From positions 62,001 through 126,000 of the forward strand of contig CAKSLF010000004.1 in NCBI GenBank assembly GCA_934466455.1: a stretch of DNA of 64,000 bases, given 5' to 3'. Under the pieces are notes generated by a model that was given only the letters and a program-made list of their open reading frames with translations, made no database searches and was not told where the DNA came from. Origin of the DNA: an uncultured Oscillospiraceae bacterium (GTDB lineage Bacteria; Bacillota; Clostridia; Oscillospirales; Ruminococcaceae). Positions 16,080 to 23,283 of the stretch are shown one piece after another (the stretch's first letter is position 1; each line of letters opens with the position of its first letter). The position numbers and the translations under genes are program-made.

Positions 16080-17209
16080 TATAAAATTTTGTTAATATCA
16101 ATTCTATCTTCGCTGATATTAAAAGCATAGTATTCAGTGCTATTTACTGATGAATATGAATATGGACTTCTAAATTCTTTTTCTGTGATATGTTTTAGCA
16201 ATCCTTTGTTATTTGTTTTGGCAGCAACAATACACGGAGTTATTTCTACTGTCTTTTCACTATAATTGGGGATAATATAGTCAAATAACCATTTTGTGTA
16301 CCAGCTAAGCTGATAGTCTACAATATTGGCTGTCGGCTGTTCGTCCTTTAATTCAACTACTTTAAAGCAGATTTTATCATTGGTTTCTTGCTTTATCAAT
16401 ATATCTATTCTTTGCATGCCAACTCCGCAAGAAACTTCATTACCTATCCAAAATTCTTTTTCGGTGTAGTCAAGTAAACCAATCGAGCGTATATTCTGTA
16501 AAATATACGCTTGTAAATGTGTTTCAAAAGCATTATTTCTGTTTGCTTTGTATAGCAATCTATTTTCAATAGAAAGTGAATTTTGTTTACCATTGTAAAC
16601 TCGGATATTTGTATTATCAGAGATTTCACCTAAGGAAAAATCATACGTATAATTATCAGTAAAAGAGAGTCGCTTGCTTTTACTTTTTAATTTTGATAAT
16701 AAATCGTTGAATTCAAAATCGGTAATCATCGTGCATCCACGATTGCCTTTTAACTTTCTATATATTAAACTCCAGCACAACTCATATGGATGATTTTTGC
16801 TTTCTAAAGAATCTAAGTATTCGTGTTCTGTTATTCCTTTTCGGTATACACCATAATCAGAGGCTTCAATAAGTATACGATATGATAACCCTTTTCCAAG
16901 TTCGGCTTTTAAATAATTATCAGAGTCATTTTCGTCGAAGAATGCTTTTGATTTTGCCGTAAATACTCCAAAGAATTGTCCTTGTTTTCCACTTGTTGCT
17001 TGTAAATAAAAAATAATATTATCCCCAATTTGTATTCGAGAAATATCTGCTATCATACCAACTAAGTTTCGTTCAGAATTTGCATTAAAACTAACTGAAG
17101 CATTATATAAAAAAGGTGATTTTTTATCTCCTGCACCAGTACCTGCAAACATATATTCCAAATGATATTTAAAGGTTTGCTCATTTACAATAAAAACATG
17201 AGTATTCAT
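16079..17209 (-). CDS. EVE-like / PD-(D/E)XK restriction nuclease
   Basis: A 376-residue protein. The first 175 residues resemble an EVE/PUA-like domain (HVFIVNEQTF, GDNIIFYLQ, GQFFGVF, RGCTMI), a fold that often reads modified bases. The C-terminal part has a PD-(D/E)XK site: D in QRIDILI and VVELKDEQ (E-x-K) around residues 280-305. It could be a type II enzyme or a modification-dependent enzyme. It lies one base after the HNH nuclease gene and converges on the methylases. The fold calls are by eye. Confidence 0.65.
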   Translation of the reverse strand: MNTHVFIVNEQTFKYHLEYMFAGTGAGDKKSPFLYNASVSFNANSERNLVGMIADISRIQIGDNIIFYLQATSGKQGQFFGVFTAKSKAFFDENDSDNYLKAELGKGLSYRILIEASDYGVYRKGITEHEYLDSLESKNHPYELCWSLIYRKLKGNRGCTMITDFEFNDLLSKLKSKSKRLSFTDNYTYDFSLGEISDNTNIRVYNGKQNSLSIENRLLYKANRNNAFETHLQAYILQNIRSIGLLDYTEKEFWIGNEVSCGVGMQRIDILIKQETNDKICFKVVELKDEQPTANIVDYQLSWYTKWLFDYIIPNYSEKTVEITPCIVAAKTNNKGLLKHITEKEFRSPYSYSSVNSTEYYAFNISEDRIDINKIL

Positions 17210-17210
17210 A

Positions 17211-17819
17211 TTATTTCTCCTTCAAATGTCTTCTGAATTCTATTGGGTCATACCAAAAACAACCTTCACAAGCATTCTCCTCACCGTTGTGCATAGCTCC
17301 ACCTTTGTAATAAGACATAGGATATCCGAGCTTTTTGGCATCATATCTTATTCCTGTTCGAATACATTCTTTGCAAAATTGGCGTTTCGCATCGTTTGCA
17401 GCTTTACTTAATGGTTGAAAGTCGGATAATTCTTGATTTTCATTTCTCATAACCCTATCTTCGTTTTTCATCCCGTTTTTATGGTCTACTTCAGGATTCG
17501 ATGTACCTAACACAACACAACGTTGACTTTGAATTTGTCTTTTAATATCAGCTCTAATGTGCTGAGAATAATCTCCGTTATTAAATCCTACCGTTCTTAT
17601 AGCATCGGTTTTGTTTCCAGGCGTAATAGATTTATCTCGTTCAATAATGTACTTTTTCCCAAAAGTTCCATCGTCTCTTGACCATCCGGCACCGTTTAGA
17701 AGCTGAAGACCTTGATATTTTCCTACAAACTCATCGACGGAAACCCATCTGCTACAACCATTTTTATCTATTCCTGCCAATTCTTCAAACAACTCAATTT
17801 TTGTTTTCTTTTTGGGCAT
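17211..17819 (-). CDS. Putative HNH-type restriction endonuclease
   Basis: A 202-residue protein. PEVDHKNG followed by an Asn and CKEC and CEGC pairs suggests a zinc-bound HNH (beta-beta-alpha metal) nuclease of the small type II kind. The ATG at 17819 follows GGAGG by nine bases, so an apparent N-terminal extension upstream is not used. It sits between a controller gene and the EVE/PD-(D/E)XK nuclease in one minus-strand operon. I cannot name the closest enzyme or its site. Confidence 0.6.
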   Translation of the reverse strand: MPKKKTKIELFEELAGIDKNGCSRWVSVDEFVGKYQGLQLLNGAGWSRDDGTFGKKYIIERDKSITPGNKTDAIRTVGFNNGDYSQHIRADIKRQIQSQRCVVLGTSNPEVDHKNGMKNEDRVMRNENQELSDFQPLSKAANDAKRQFCKECIRTGIRYDAKKLGYPMSYYKGGAMHNGEENACEGCFWYDPIEFRRHLKEK

Positions 17820-17820
17820 T

Positions 17821-18033
17821 TTATTTATCCTCCATAAATAGTTTATATGTTTCAACACCGAGCGCATCAGCGATACGCTGTATATTTTCAAGCGAAATGC
17901 TGCGACGATAACACTCGATAGCACTAATATAAGTACGATGCATACCGCATTTATCGGCGAATGCTTCTTGAGATATTCCCATTGCGGTGCGATATTTTCT
18001 TAAATTATCGCCAAATACTTTTACAATATCCAT
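17821..18033 (-). CDS. C-protein-like controller of the nuclease operon
   Basis: A 70-residue XRE regulator closely matching restriction controller (C) proteins: GISQEAFADKCGMHRTYIS then ISLENIQRIADAL. The ATG at 18033 follows GGAGG; upstream in-frame codons lack a ribosome site. C proteins delay nuclease expression until methylation is complete. It precedes both nuclease genes. A TATTATACT -10-like box lies about 30 bases upstream. Confidence 0.82.
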   Translation of the reverse strand: MDIVKVFGDNLRKYRTAMGISQEAFADKCGMHRTYISAIECYRRSISLENIQRIADALGVETYKLFMEDK

Positions 18034-18178
18034 ACTTGCAATCCTCCATAATGTGTAGTATAATATGTGTGAATACAAAAAGTCTACATACAATAAGTAA
18101 CTCGAACAATTTGAAAAAATGAATAAATTACACATTTGCGCATATACTAATACACTATGTTTAATAGAGGTGTATTAT

Positions 18179-18346
18179 ATGTGTGACTTGAATCGTGAAT
18201 TTGAACTTCAAATTTGGAGGGACAGCATTGAATTTGGGAAGATAAATAAAGGTACTTTATCTTTTTCAAACGTTTCAGAGAATAACAAAGAAATAAAAAT
18301 CAAAGGAGAGATTAACAATGCCGTCGTGGGGAGATTTATTAAATGA
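18179..18346 (+). CDS. Small hypothetical protein upstream of the Clp-fold protease
   Basis: A possible 55-residue protein beginning MCDLNREFELQIWRD, with AGAGG eight bases before its ATG. Its last 29 bases overlap the start of the protease gene in another frame, which would couple translation. No family recognised. It could instead be leader sequence. Confidence 0.4.
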   Translation: MCDLNREFELQIWRDSIEFGKINKGTLSFSNVSENNKEIKIKGEINNAVVGRFIK

Positions 18347-19232
18347 ACTACAGCCTCATCAAAATGAAAACGGCGAAGATGTTCAAGGATTAACCGTAGA
18401 TGATTTGAGAAGTAAATATATTTCTCAGCTATCAACCATTACAGGAAGAAATACCATTGCCTACTATTCAGGCTGGCTGAAACCAGGAAAAACTCAAAAC
18501 ATTGATATCAATGATAGTGACATAACTGGATTTATGAACGCACTCAAAGGGTTAGATTGCTCTAAGGGCTTGGATTTAATTTTGCACACACCAGGAGGAA
18601 ATCCGACAGCGACGGAGGGTATTGTAAAATATCTGCATAGCAAATTTAGCAATAATATTAGAGTAATCGTACCACAGATGGCTATGTCAGCTGGTACAAT
18701 GTTGGCATGCTCAGCAAATGAAATTTTATTAGCTAAGCATTCTTGCTTAGGCCCTATTGATCCGCAATATGGTGGTATACCAGCATATAACATTATTAAT
18801 GAATTTCGAGAAGCGAAAGCTGATTTAGATAATAATGTAAATTCAAAAACATACTGGGAATTGCAGTTAAAAAAATATCCAGCCGCCTTTTTTTACACTG
18901 TACTAGATTCAATTAGACTATCAAGCGTTTTGGTTACGGAGTGGCTTGGTGATTGTATGTTTGCAGACGAAACAAATGGTGCGGATAAAAAAAGAAAAAT
19001 ATCTAAAATAGTAAACAAGTTAAATGCTAACAACAAATCTCACTCTAGACATTTTACATATGAATTTTGTAAGAATTTAGGATTAAAAGTGTCTTTGCTT
19101 GAAGAAAATCAAGAACTTCAGGAAGCTGTCCTATCAGTTCACCACGCATTTATTATTACTTTGGACGCTACAAATGCTACAAAAATAATAGAAAACCAAT
19201 GTGGTGATAGATATATTAGCAGTCAAAAGTAA
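18318..19232 (+). CDS. SDH-family Clp-fold serine protease
   Basis: A 304-residue protein of the ClpP/crotonase fold, SDH (serine dehydrogenase proteinase, PF01972) type, lacking a signal peptide and so cytoplasmic. LHTPGGNPTATEG (about residue 90) is the oxyanion strand region, QMAMSAGTMLA (about 115-125) carries the probable nucleophile Ser, and HSCLGPIDPQ follows. AGGAGA precedes the ATG. It is cargo of element 2 beside restriction genes, and SDH proteases recur in defence islands. A defence role is inferred from context only. Confidence 0.75.
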   Translation: MPSWGDLLNELQPHQNENGEDVQGLTVDDLRSKYISQLSTITGRNTIAYYSGWLKPGKTQNIDINDSDITGFMNALKGLDCSKGLDLILHTPGGNPTATEGIVKYLHSKFSNNIRVIVPQMAMSAGTMLACSANEILLAKHSCLGPIDPQYGGIPAYNIINEFREAKADLDNNVNSKTYWELQLKKYPAAFFYTVLDSIRLSSVLVTEWLGDCMFADETNGADKKRKISKIVNKLNANNKSHSRHFTYEFCKNLGLKVSLLEENQELQEAVLSVHHAFIITLDATNATKIIENQCGDRYISSQK

Positions 19233-19247
19233 CGGAGAGTTAGGCAT

Positions 19248-19460
19248 ATGAAAACAATATCTGATTTTGAAATTGAAGAGTATAGAAAAATGTTAGAACA
19301 ACTTGGTGTAAATAACAATGATAATGAGGACAAAAGCCAATATTTTAATGCATGGAACTTTGGAGAAGATAAGGGTGCTTATATAACTTCAAGTGAGTCC
19401 CAGTGTGTCACTAATTTTTCCTACCAATCGGCAACGAAATGGCAACAAAAAATCGGATAG
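19248..19460 (+). CDS. Small hypothetical protein at the element 2 right end
   Basis: A 70-residue frame with a GGAGAG ribosome site, 15 bases after the protease gene. Residues 1-50 are acidic and match nothing known to me. The last 12 codons run through the right-arm repeats of the element, so the natural C-terminus may have been replaced by element-end sequence. Confidence 0.4.
   Translation: MKTISDFEIEEYRKMLEQLGVNNNDNEDKSQYFNAWNFGEDKGAYITSSESQCVTNFSYQSATKWQQKIG
19430..19451. repeat. Right-arm repeats of element 2
   Basis: GGCAACGAAAT and GGCAACAAAAA lie head to tail at 11-base spacing, matching the GATAACAAAAT and GATAGCAAAAT pairs at the other element ends. They are candidate integrase arm sites. 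Confidence 0.45.
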
Positions 19461-19547
19461 CGTATGCTTTTCCGATAATACAAATAGTGTAGATACTCTC
19501 TGCTAAATCTCATAAACAAAAGTGTTTAAGATTGGTTTACAGGGAGC

Positions 19548-19561
19548 GAGTGGGAATAATA
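19548..19561 (+). other. att core, element 2 / element 3 junction (guaA 3'-end type)
   Basis: GAGTGGGAATAATA, identical to 8380-8393. Sequence to the right matches the left end of element 2, and sequence to the left does not match the right end of element 1. Confidence 0.72.
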
Positions 19562-19745
19562 CCAAGTGTGGCGGAAACCCGCATAAACACTGGGTTTTAG
19601 GCTTTCAAATTTCCGATTTGATAGCAAAATGATAGCAAACCATAAAACGACTTTATTCTAAATGTTCTATCGGTTTGCAGGTACAATTATTTTAATACTA
19701 TAAAAGGCATTGCTGACTTTTGCAGTCGGTAATGCCTTTTTTCTA
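19562..19745. repeat. Element left end, copy 2
   Basis: Closely matches 8394-8590, including the arm pair GATAGCAAAAT / GATAGCAAACC (19620-19641) and the terminator. Beyond 19745 the copies diverge: here a GIY-YIG gene precedes the repressor. Confidence 0.75.
19702..19742. terminator. Terminator in element left end, copy 2
   Basis: Stem 19702-19718 with 19724-19740, differing from copy 1 by one base in the left arm and with T and A tracts on both sides. It ends the repressor/GIY-YIG message. Confidence 0.85.
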
Positions 19746-19748
19746 TGC

Positions 19749-20591
19749 TTATTTATTTGTTTCGTAAGATTTCAGTGTTGTTCCGTCAACTGTTTTCCAT
19801 TGTTGAGGACCGCTGATACTGTATCCAGTCGCAAATGCGGCTGCTGATGAAGAACTTGAAAAAAGTTTATCCTCTTGTAAAATATTGTCTTTGATTTCAC
19901 CGTCATTTCGGCTTTGTTCAACTTTCTTTTTTATACCGCTATTAAGTGATTCTGCAGATGTTATATGTATACAAGATCCCTTTTGTAAAACATATCCGTC
20001 TGATGTTGCAATCATAGAAGCTTTTCCGTTACCTGCAGAAATGTAAAAAATCGGATTATTCTCTTTTTCGTTTATTTGTTTTTCAGAATAACTTTCAAAT
20101 GTTTTATGACCAAGTGCATTTACCAGTATTTTTGCGTTGTATATAAATTCCTCAAGTTCGGCAACCTCAGCCTCAGAAACGGTTGATTTAGTAGGAATAT
20201 TGCTGTTGTCTATAGAATAGCGACCGCACATTTTAGCAATGGTGTAAAATCGGTTTTCTAAGTATTTTATGTGGGCTTTGTTGAGGTTAGAATCCTTACT
20301 AATAAAAGTGATAGCTTCATTCCAATTGTCCTTTTTGTCCAAGTGTTGCTTCAATCTCGCAATTATATTTTCTGCTTCTCCTATATAAACAAGCGGTTTG
20401 TCATTTTCATCATCACGACCGAAAAGAAAATATATACCGGGAGAAGATAGCTCATCTCTGTTTTCGCTCTCCTTTATCATATTTCTGGGTATTTTATAGG
20501 CAATACCTGTCCAATTTGACAATTCGCATATCCAACGACCATTTGGAGTTCCGTCTAAAAGAAATAATTTGATTACTTTACCAAAGTTCAT
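19749..20591 (-). CDS. GIY-YIG nuclease domain protein with DUF4357
   Basis: A 280-residue protein. GIYFLFGRD and LVYIGEAENIIARL (about residues 52-80) form the GIY-YIG nuclease motif, with a downstream Glu/Asn region. The C-terminus (GYVLQKGSCIHI, then RNDGEI) fits DUF4357. Its start overlaps the repressor stop by four bases, so it is translated as the second gene of the repressor operon. Element 2 lacks this gene at the same position. Probably a DNA-targeting accessory or defence protein; its target is unknown. Confidence 0.75.
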   Translation of the reverse strand: MNFGKVIKLFLLDGTPNGRWICELSNWTGIAYKIPRNMIKESENRDELSSPGIYFLFGRDDENDKPLVYIGEAENIIARLKQHLDKKDNWNEAITFISKDSNLNKAHIKYLENRFYTIAKMCGRYSIDNSNIPTKSTVSEAEVAELEEFIYNAKILVNALGHKTFESYSEKQINEKENNPIFYISAGNGKASMIATSDGYVLQKGSCIHITSAESLNSGIKKKVEQSRNDGEIKDNILQEDKLFSSSSSAAAFATGYSISGPQQWKTVDGTTLKSYETNK

Positions 20592-21067
20592 TTGTTTTTA
20601 TCCTCCTTACGAGAATTGAAAGCTACGCTGTCGGGATAGTTATAACGCCAACGGTCATATTCCTCTTTTGATATTTCGCCGTTCTTCAGCTTTTCAGCTT
20701 GTTCTTTCCAAGCAGTGAACATTTCAAACATAGTAAGATAATTTGTTCCCATACCCTTATCAAGTCGTATGCAAAGCTCGTCATCAAGTTTATCAATACG
20801 GAAACCGTATAAATCCTCAAGAGTAAACAGCGTGTGCATTAACCCTATATAGCTGTCAATATCAGGAACAGAAAGAGCCTGTGGAGATATACCAAAAACT
20901 TCTGCAAGTTTATTTGTTAAATCTGCTTTTGGTGTTCTTGAACCTGATTCATACTGTGCCATACGGATGTCGGCAGTCTTTTCCGGGAAACCGACCACCT
21001 GCCCCAAGTATTTTTGCGTCATTCCCCGCAGATTGCGGAAAAACCGAATTCTCTCACCGATTGCCAT
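20588..21067 (-). CDS. XRE-family repressor of element 3
   Basis: A 159-residue paralogue of the repressor at 8597-9061, with the same helix-turn-helix and C-terminal segments. It has a slightly longer C-terminus (EDKNK) that runs into the GIY-YIG gene. The ATG at 21067 follows AAAGGAG. With two nearly identical repressors, cross-control of the neighbouring element is likely. Confidence 0.84.
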   Translation of the reverse strand: MAIGERIRFFRNLRGMTQKYLGQVVGFPEKTADIRMAQYESGSRTPKADLTNKLAEVFGISPQALSVPDIDSYIGLMHTLFTLEDLYGFRIDKLDDELCIRLDKGMGTNYLTMFEMFTAWKEQAEKLKNGEISKEEYDRWRYNYPDSVAFNSRKEDKNK

Positions 21068-21170
21068 AGCACAACACTCCTTTATGTATTGTGCAATTAG
21101 CATAGCATATGAATTTAAGTTTTGTCAAGATAGCAAAAGCAAAAAAGTTAAATATTTTCCCGTAAGCCTC

Positions 21171-21199
21171 TTGACAATAGCAAATTCGTTTAGTATAAT
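21171..21199 (+). promoter_or_regulatory. Promoter of the excisionase operon, element 3
   Basis: TTGACA (21171-21176), 17-base spacer, TATAAT (21194-21199). It is intact although the operon it serves is broken, so it may transcribe into the lysR remnant. Confidence 0.82.
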
Positions 21200-21205
21200 G
21201 ACTAT

Positions 21206-21336
21206 AGCAAATAGCGTTAAGTTATTTGCAGACAACAATATATCCGTCGTGCGTCACGGTAATGGCGTACCCGCTCGGGCAAATCGGAAAACGGTCAGAA
21301 AGTATCCGACAATAAATAAGAAAATTATATCTAAAA
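21206..21336 (+). promoter_or_regulatory. Conserved structured leader RNA, copy 2
   Basis: The counterpart of 9199-9326. Hairpin 1 is a perfect GCAAAT/ATTTGC. Hairpin 2 pairs GTGCG (21249-21253) with CGTAC (21266-21270) around the same invariant loop TCACGGTAATGG. Confidence 0.55.
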
Positions 21337-21353
21337 CAGAAAGGGGTGATGAA

Positions 21354-21848
21354 ATGGAAAATGCAAGCTTTATGAGAGTGGAAGAAGTGGCACAGGAATT
21401 GGGTGTTTCCAAATCCTATGCATACAAAATCGTCCAAAAACTGAATGAGGTGCTGAAATCCAAGGGATTTATCACCATCTCCGGTCGAATCAACCGGGAA
21501 TATTTCAACGAACGGCTCTACGAATATCATTCTCTGCAATACAGTGCCCGCTGGGGGCTGCTTCTTCCGGAATCCTGCGCTCTTGCAAAAAAAGCGGTTA
21601 TAGAAAAAACGGATATTTCAGATATTCCGCTTATTCTCCACCACCGCACCGGGCTGCAGCAGGAAATTGCGCACTGGGCGCAAACCGAGGTGGAGCGTTT
21701 GCACATTGCCGCAACCTACAATATAGTAAAAACGGCGACCCTGCTGCCTTTGTGCAAAGCGGGCTTGGGTATCTCCTTACTACGGACGGCCATCTTCCGA
21801 AGCAGCTTGAGCATGGGCTTTGCTTCCGCCCGCTTTACCCGGCTTTAG
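21354..21848 (+). CDS. Chimeric frame: excisionase-like protein fused to LysR fragment
   Basis: Residues 1-60 are an excisionase-like helix-turn-helix closely matching 9345-9542 (VEEVAQELGVSKSYAYKIVQ). From about residue 62 (SARWGLLLP) the sequence is the effector-binding domain of a LysR regulator. AAAGGGG precedes the ATG. The join near 21537 marks loss of the rest of element 3. The natural fold of both parts is doubtful, and a functional fusion is unlikely but possible for the first domain. Confidence 0.65.
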   Translation: MENASFMRVEEVAQELGVSKSYAYKIVQKLNEVLKSKGFITISGRINREYFNERLYEYHSLQYSARWGLLLPESCALAKKAVIEKTDISDIPLILHHRTGLQQEIAHWAQTEVERLHIAATYNIVKTATLLPLCKAGLGISLLRTAIFRSSLSMGFASARFTRL

Positions 21849-21916
21849 AAATCCGCCTTGCGCTTGTATGGAAGAGGTATACTGTATTCAGCAAAGCGGC
21901 TGAGGTCTTTTTTTAG
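21538..21916 (+). pseudogene. LysR-type regulator remnant
   Basis: The C-terminal half of a LysR substrate-binding domain: SARWGLLLP, LPLCKAGLGIS, then after a frameshift near 21785 TTDGHLPKQLEHGLCF and LALVWKRY, ending TAG at 21914-21916. The N-terminal DNA-binding domain is absent. Codon use and GC content are like the chromosome to the right, so this is chromosomal sequence at the right edge of the array. Bases 21917-22080 hold nothing recognised. Confidence 0.7.
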
Positions 21917-22080
21917 GCGATTGACGGAGCAAAACCGATTTTTATAAAGCTACCGCAACATTTAATATATCTTCACCGGAGGGCTTACCGCCGGATATTG
22001 CCGCAAAAGGATATTCGTTTTCGGCAATATTTTTTGTCGGCACAAAACAATTTTTTGTGCCGCATATTTGTTATACGAAG

Positions 22081-22129
22081 ATAAAGCCCCTGAGCAGGCT
22101 TCCGATGCAGAGCCTGCTCAGGGCTTTAT
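22081..22129. terminator. Terminator after the DHHW gene
   Basis: A stem of about 19 bases (22081-22100 with 22111-22129, GC-rich, flanked by A and T) lies downstream of the minus-strand gene ending at 22162. Confidence 0.75.
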
Positions 22130-22161
22130 TTACGGAACTTCGGTTATAAATATGTTTTTTC

Positions 22162-23268
22162 TCAGCCCGGCATCTTTGCGACAGCCGTATCCTGTGCAAA
22201 ATTAGGAATATTATATAGAACAAGCACCTGTGTTATCCCGTTTTCTTCGATATAACCCTTAACGGAGCCTCTGAAAAAGCGTAAATCTATAAGATGCGTT
22301 TCGGCATAATCGTCGATTACAAACTGAGAAAAGCAATTTGCATAGGAGTCCTTGATAATCAGCAGCTTTCCCTCTCCGCTGCCGGAAACTACGGTAGTTG
22401 ACTGATTTGAGTTCAAAAAGACGGCATACCGGTCTTTTCCTCTTAGGTATTTTTGCTCGTATATGCTGTCCGCTACATAATTACCTCCGTTGTAGCTTAC
22501 GGTATGCGTCGGCGTTTTATAGTAAGCGGTGATAGTATCGTAAGGAGCAAAAAGATAATTTGCTTTTTTATAAGTCGTACTGCGGAAATCATTGCACAGT
22601 TTTTGGCTTTGCCAAGGGGAAAGCGGCTGCGCCGCTTTCCCCTGCGCCTGCATCCATGCGGCATAGCAGTAGTATGCGCCAAGGCTTGTAAAATGGTGAT
22701 CCGTTTTGTAATAGATGTACTCGTCTTTATGCTCCGAAAGAATATCAAACACATTTACAATATCAAGTCCCTGCGCCTCTGCATATTCCTGCAACACTCT
22801 TTGGTCAAGATTAGGCGCATATGCGGGCAGCTTTTCCGAAAGAATCTGCGCCGCCGTCGGAACAAGCATAACCTGCATTGGAACGCCGGCAGCCTTCAGT
22901 GATTCCGACAATTTCGCAAGGGCTTTTATATTTACCGAAAGCTGCTCCCGGTCATAATCGGTAAAAGCGTCAAATAAATAGCCGTCCTTTCCGAAGTAGA
23001 CATTGGATATTTCGGTTTTTCCGCAAAGCCGCTCTGCCAAAGTTTTTACCGTAATCCAATCGTCCCTCAACGGAAACTGATCCGCAAGGTACTTTTCAAT
23101 TTCCGTTCCCATTTTTCCGCTTGGGAAATCGGCAACGGAAATTGCATTTTTCTGCGTCAATATCCTTTTTTCGCTTTCGGAATAATATTTATCCGGCACA
23201 AGAAATTCGGAGAGAACGCCGACTGCTAAAAGCAGACAAAAAACAGAGGTAATGATTTTATTACGCAT
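22162..23268 (-). CDS. DHHW family protein (AlgJ/AlgX-like acetylation partner)
   Basis: A 368-residue exported or membrane-anchored protein with an N-terminal hydrophobic helix (residues 5-20). KTDHHFTSLGAYY near residue 195 is the DHHW-family motif, and IKDSYANCF near 310 is the second conserved block of the AlgJ/AlgX SGNH-like fold. Such proteins act outside the membrane with an MBOAT O-acyltransferase to acetylate a surface polysaccharide. The MBOAT gene lies 15 bases upstream in the same operon. Confidence 0.82.
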   Translation of the reverse strand: MRNKIITSVFCLLLAVGVLSEFLVPDKYYSESEKRILTQKNAISVADFPSGKMGTEIEKYLADQFPLRDDWITVKTLAERLCGKTEISNVYFGKDGYLFDAFTDYDREQLSVNIKALAKLSESLKAAGVPMQVMLVPTAAQILSEKLPAYAPNLDQRVLQEYAEAQGLDIVNVFDILSEHKDEYIYYKTDHHFTSLGAYYCYAAWMQAQGKAAQPLSPWQSQKLCNDFRSTTYKKANYLFAPYDTITAYYKTPTHTVSYNGGNYVADSIYEQKYLRGKDRYAVFLNSNQSTTVVSGSGEGKLLIIKDSYANCFSQFVIDDYAETHLIDLRFFRGSVKGYIEENGITQVLVLYNIPNFAQDTAVAKMPG

Positions 23269-23283
23269 TTCGACATTCCCCCC

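Larger units (their letters stand above)
8380..19547. mobile_element. Integrative and mobilizable element 2 (complete)
   Basis: Bounded by two copies of the guaA-type core. Order: left end with arm repeats and terminator, repressor (minus strand), excisionase-like gene, integrase, MobC-like protein, ATPase (amber-interrupted), oriT, MobV relaxase, TnpV and terminator, cargo of restriction-modification and other probable defence genes, right-arm repeats. No conjugation apparatus is present, so it is mobilizable, not self-transmissible. It could be mobilized only by a helper. Length and gene order are seen directly; mobility is inferred. Confidence 0.75.
19548..21537. mobile_element. Remnant of a third related element
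   Basis: The left end, a GIY-YIG gene, repressor, divergent promoters, structured leader and excisionase-like gene are present. Integrase, mobilization genes, cargo and right end are missing. The remnant stops about 21537 where lysR sequence begins. Immobile on its own, but its core and arm sites could still serve as a target for the integrase of element 2. Confidence 0.7.

Noticed and set aside
17820..17924. N-terminal extension of the 17211 HNH gene to 17924
   Set aside because: It would overlap the C-protein gene in another frame; the ATG at 17819 has a well-spaced GGAGG.
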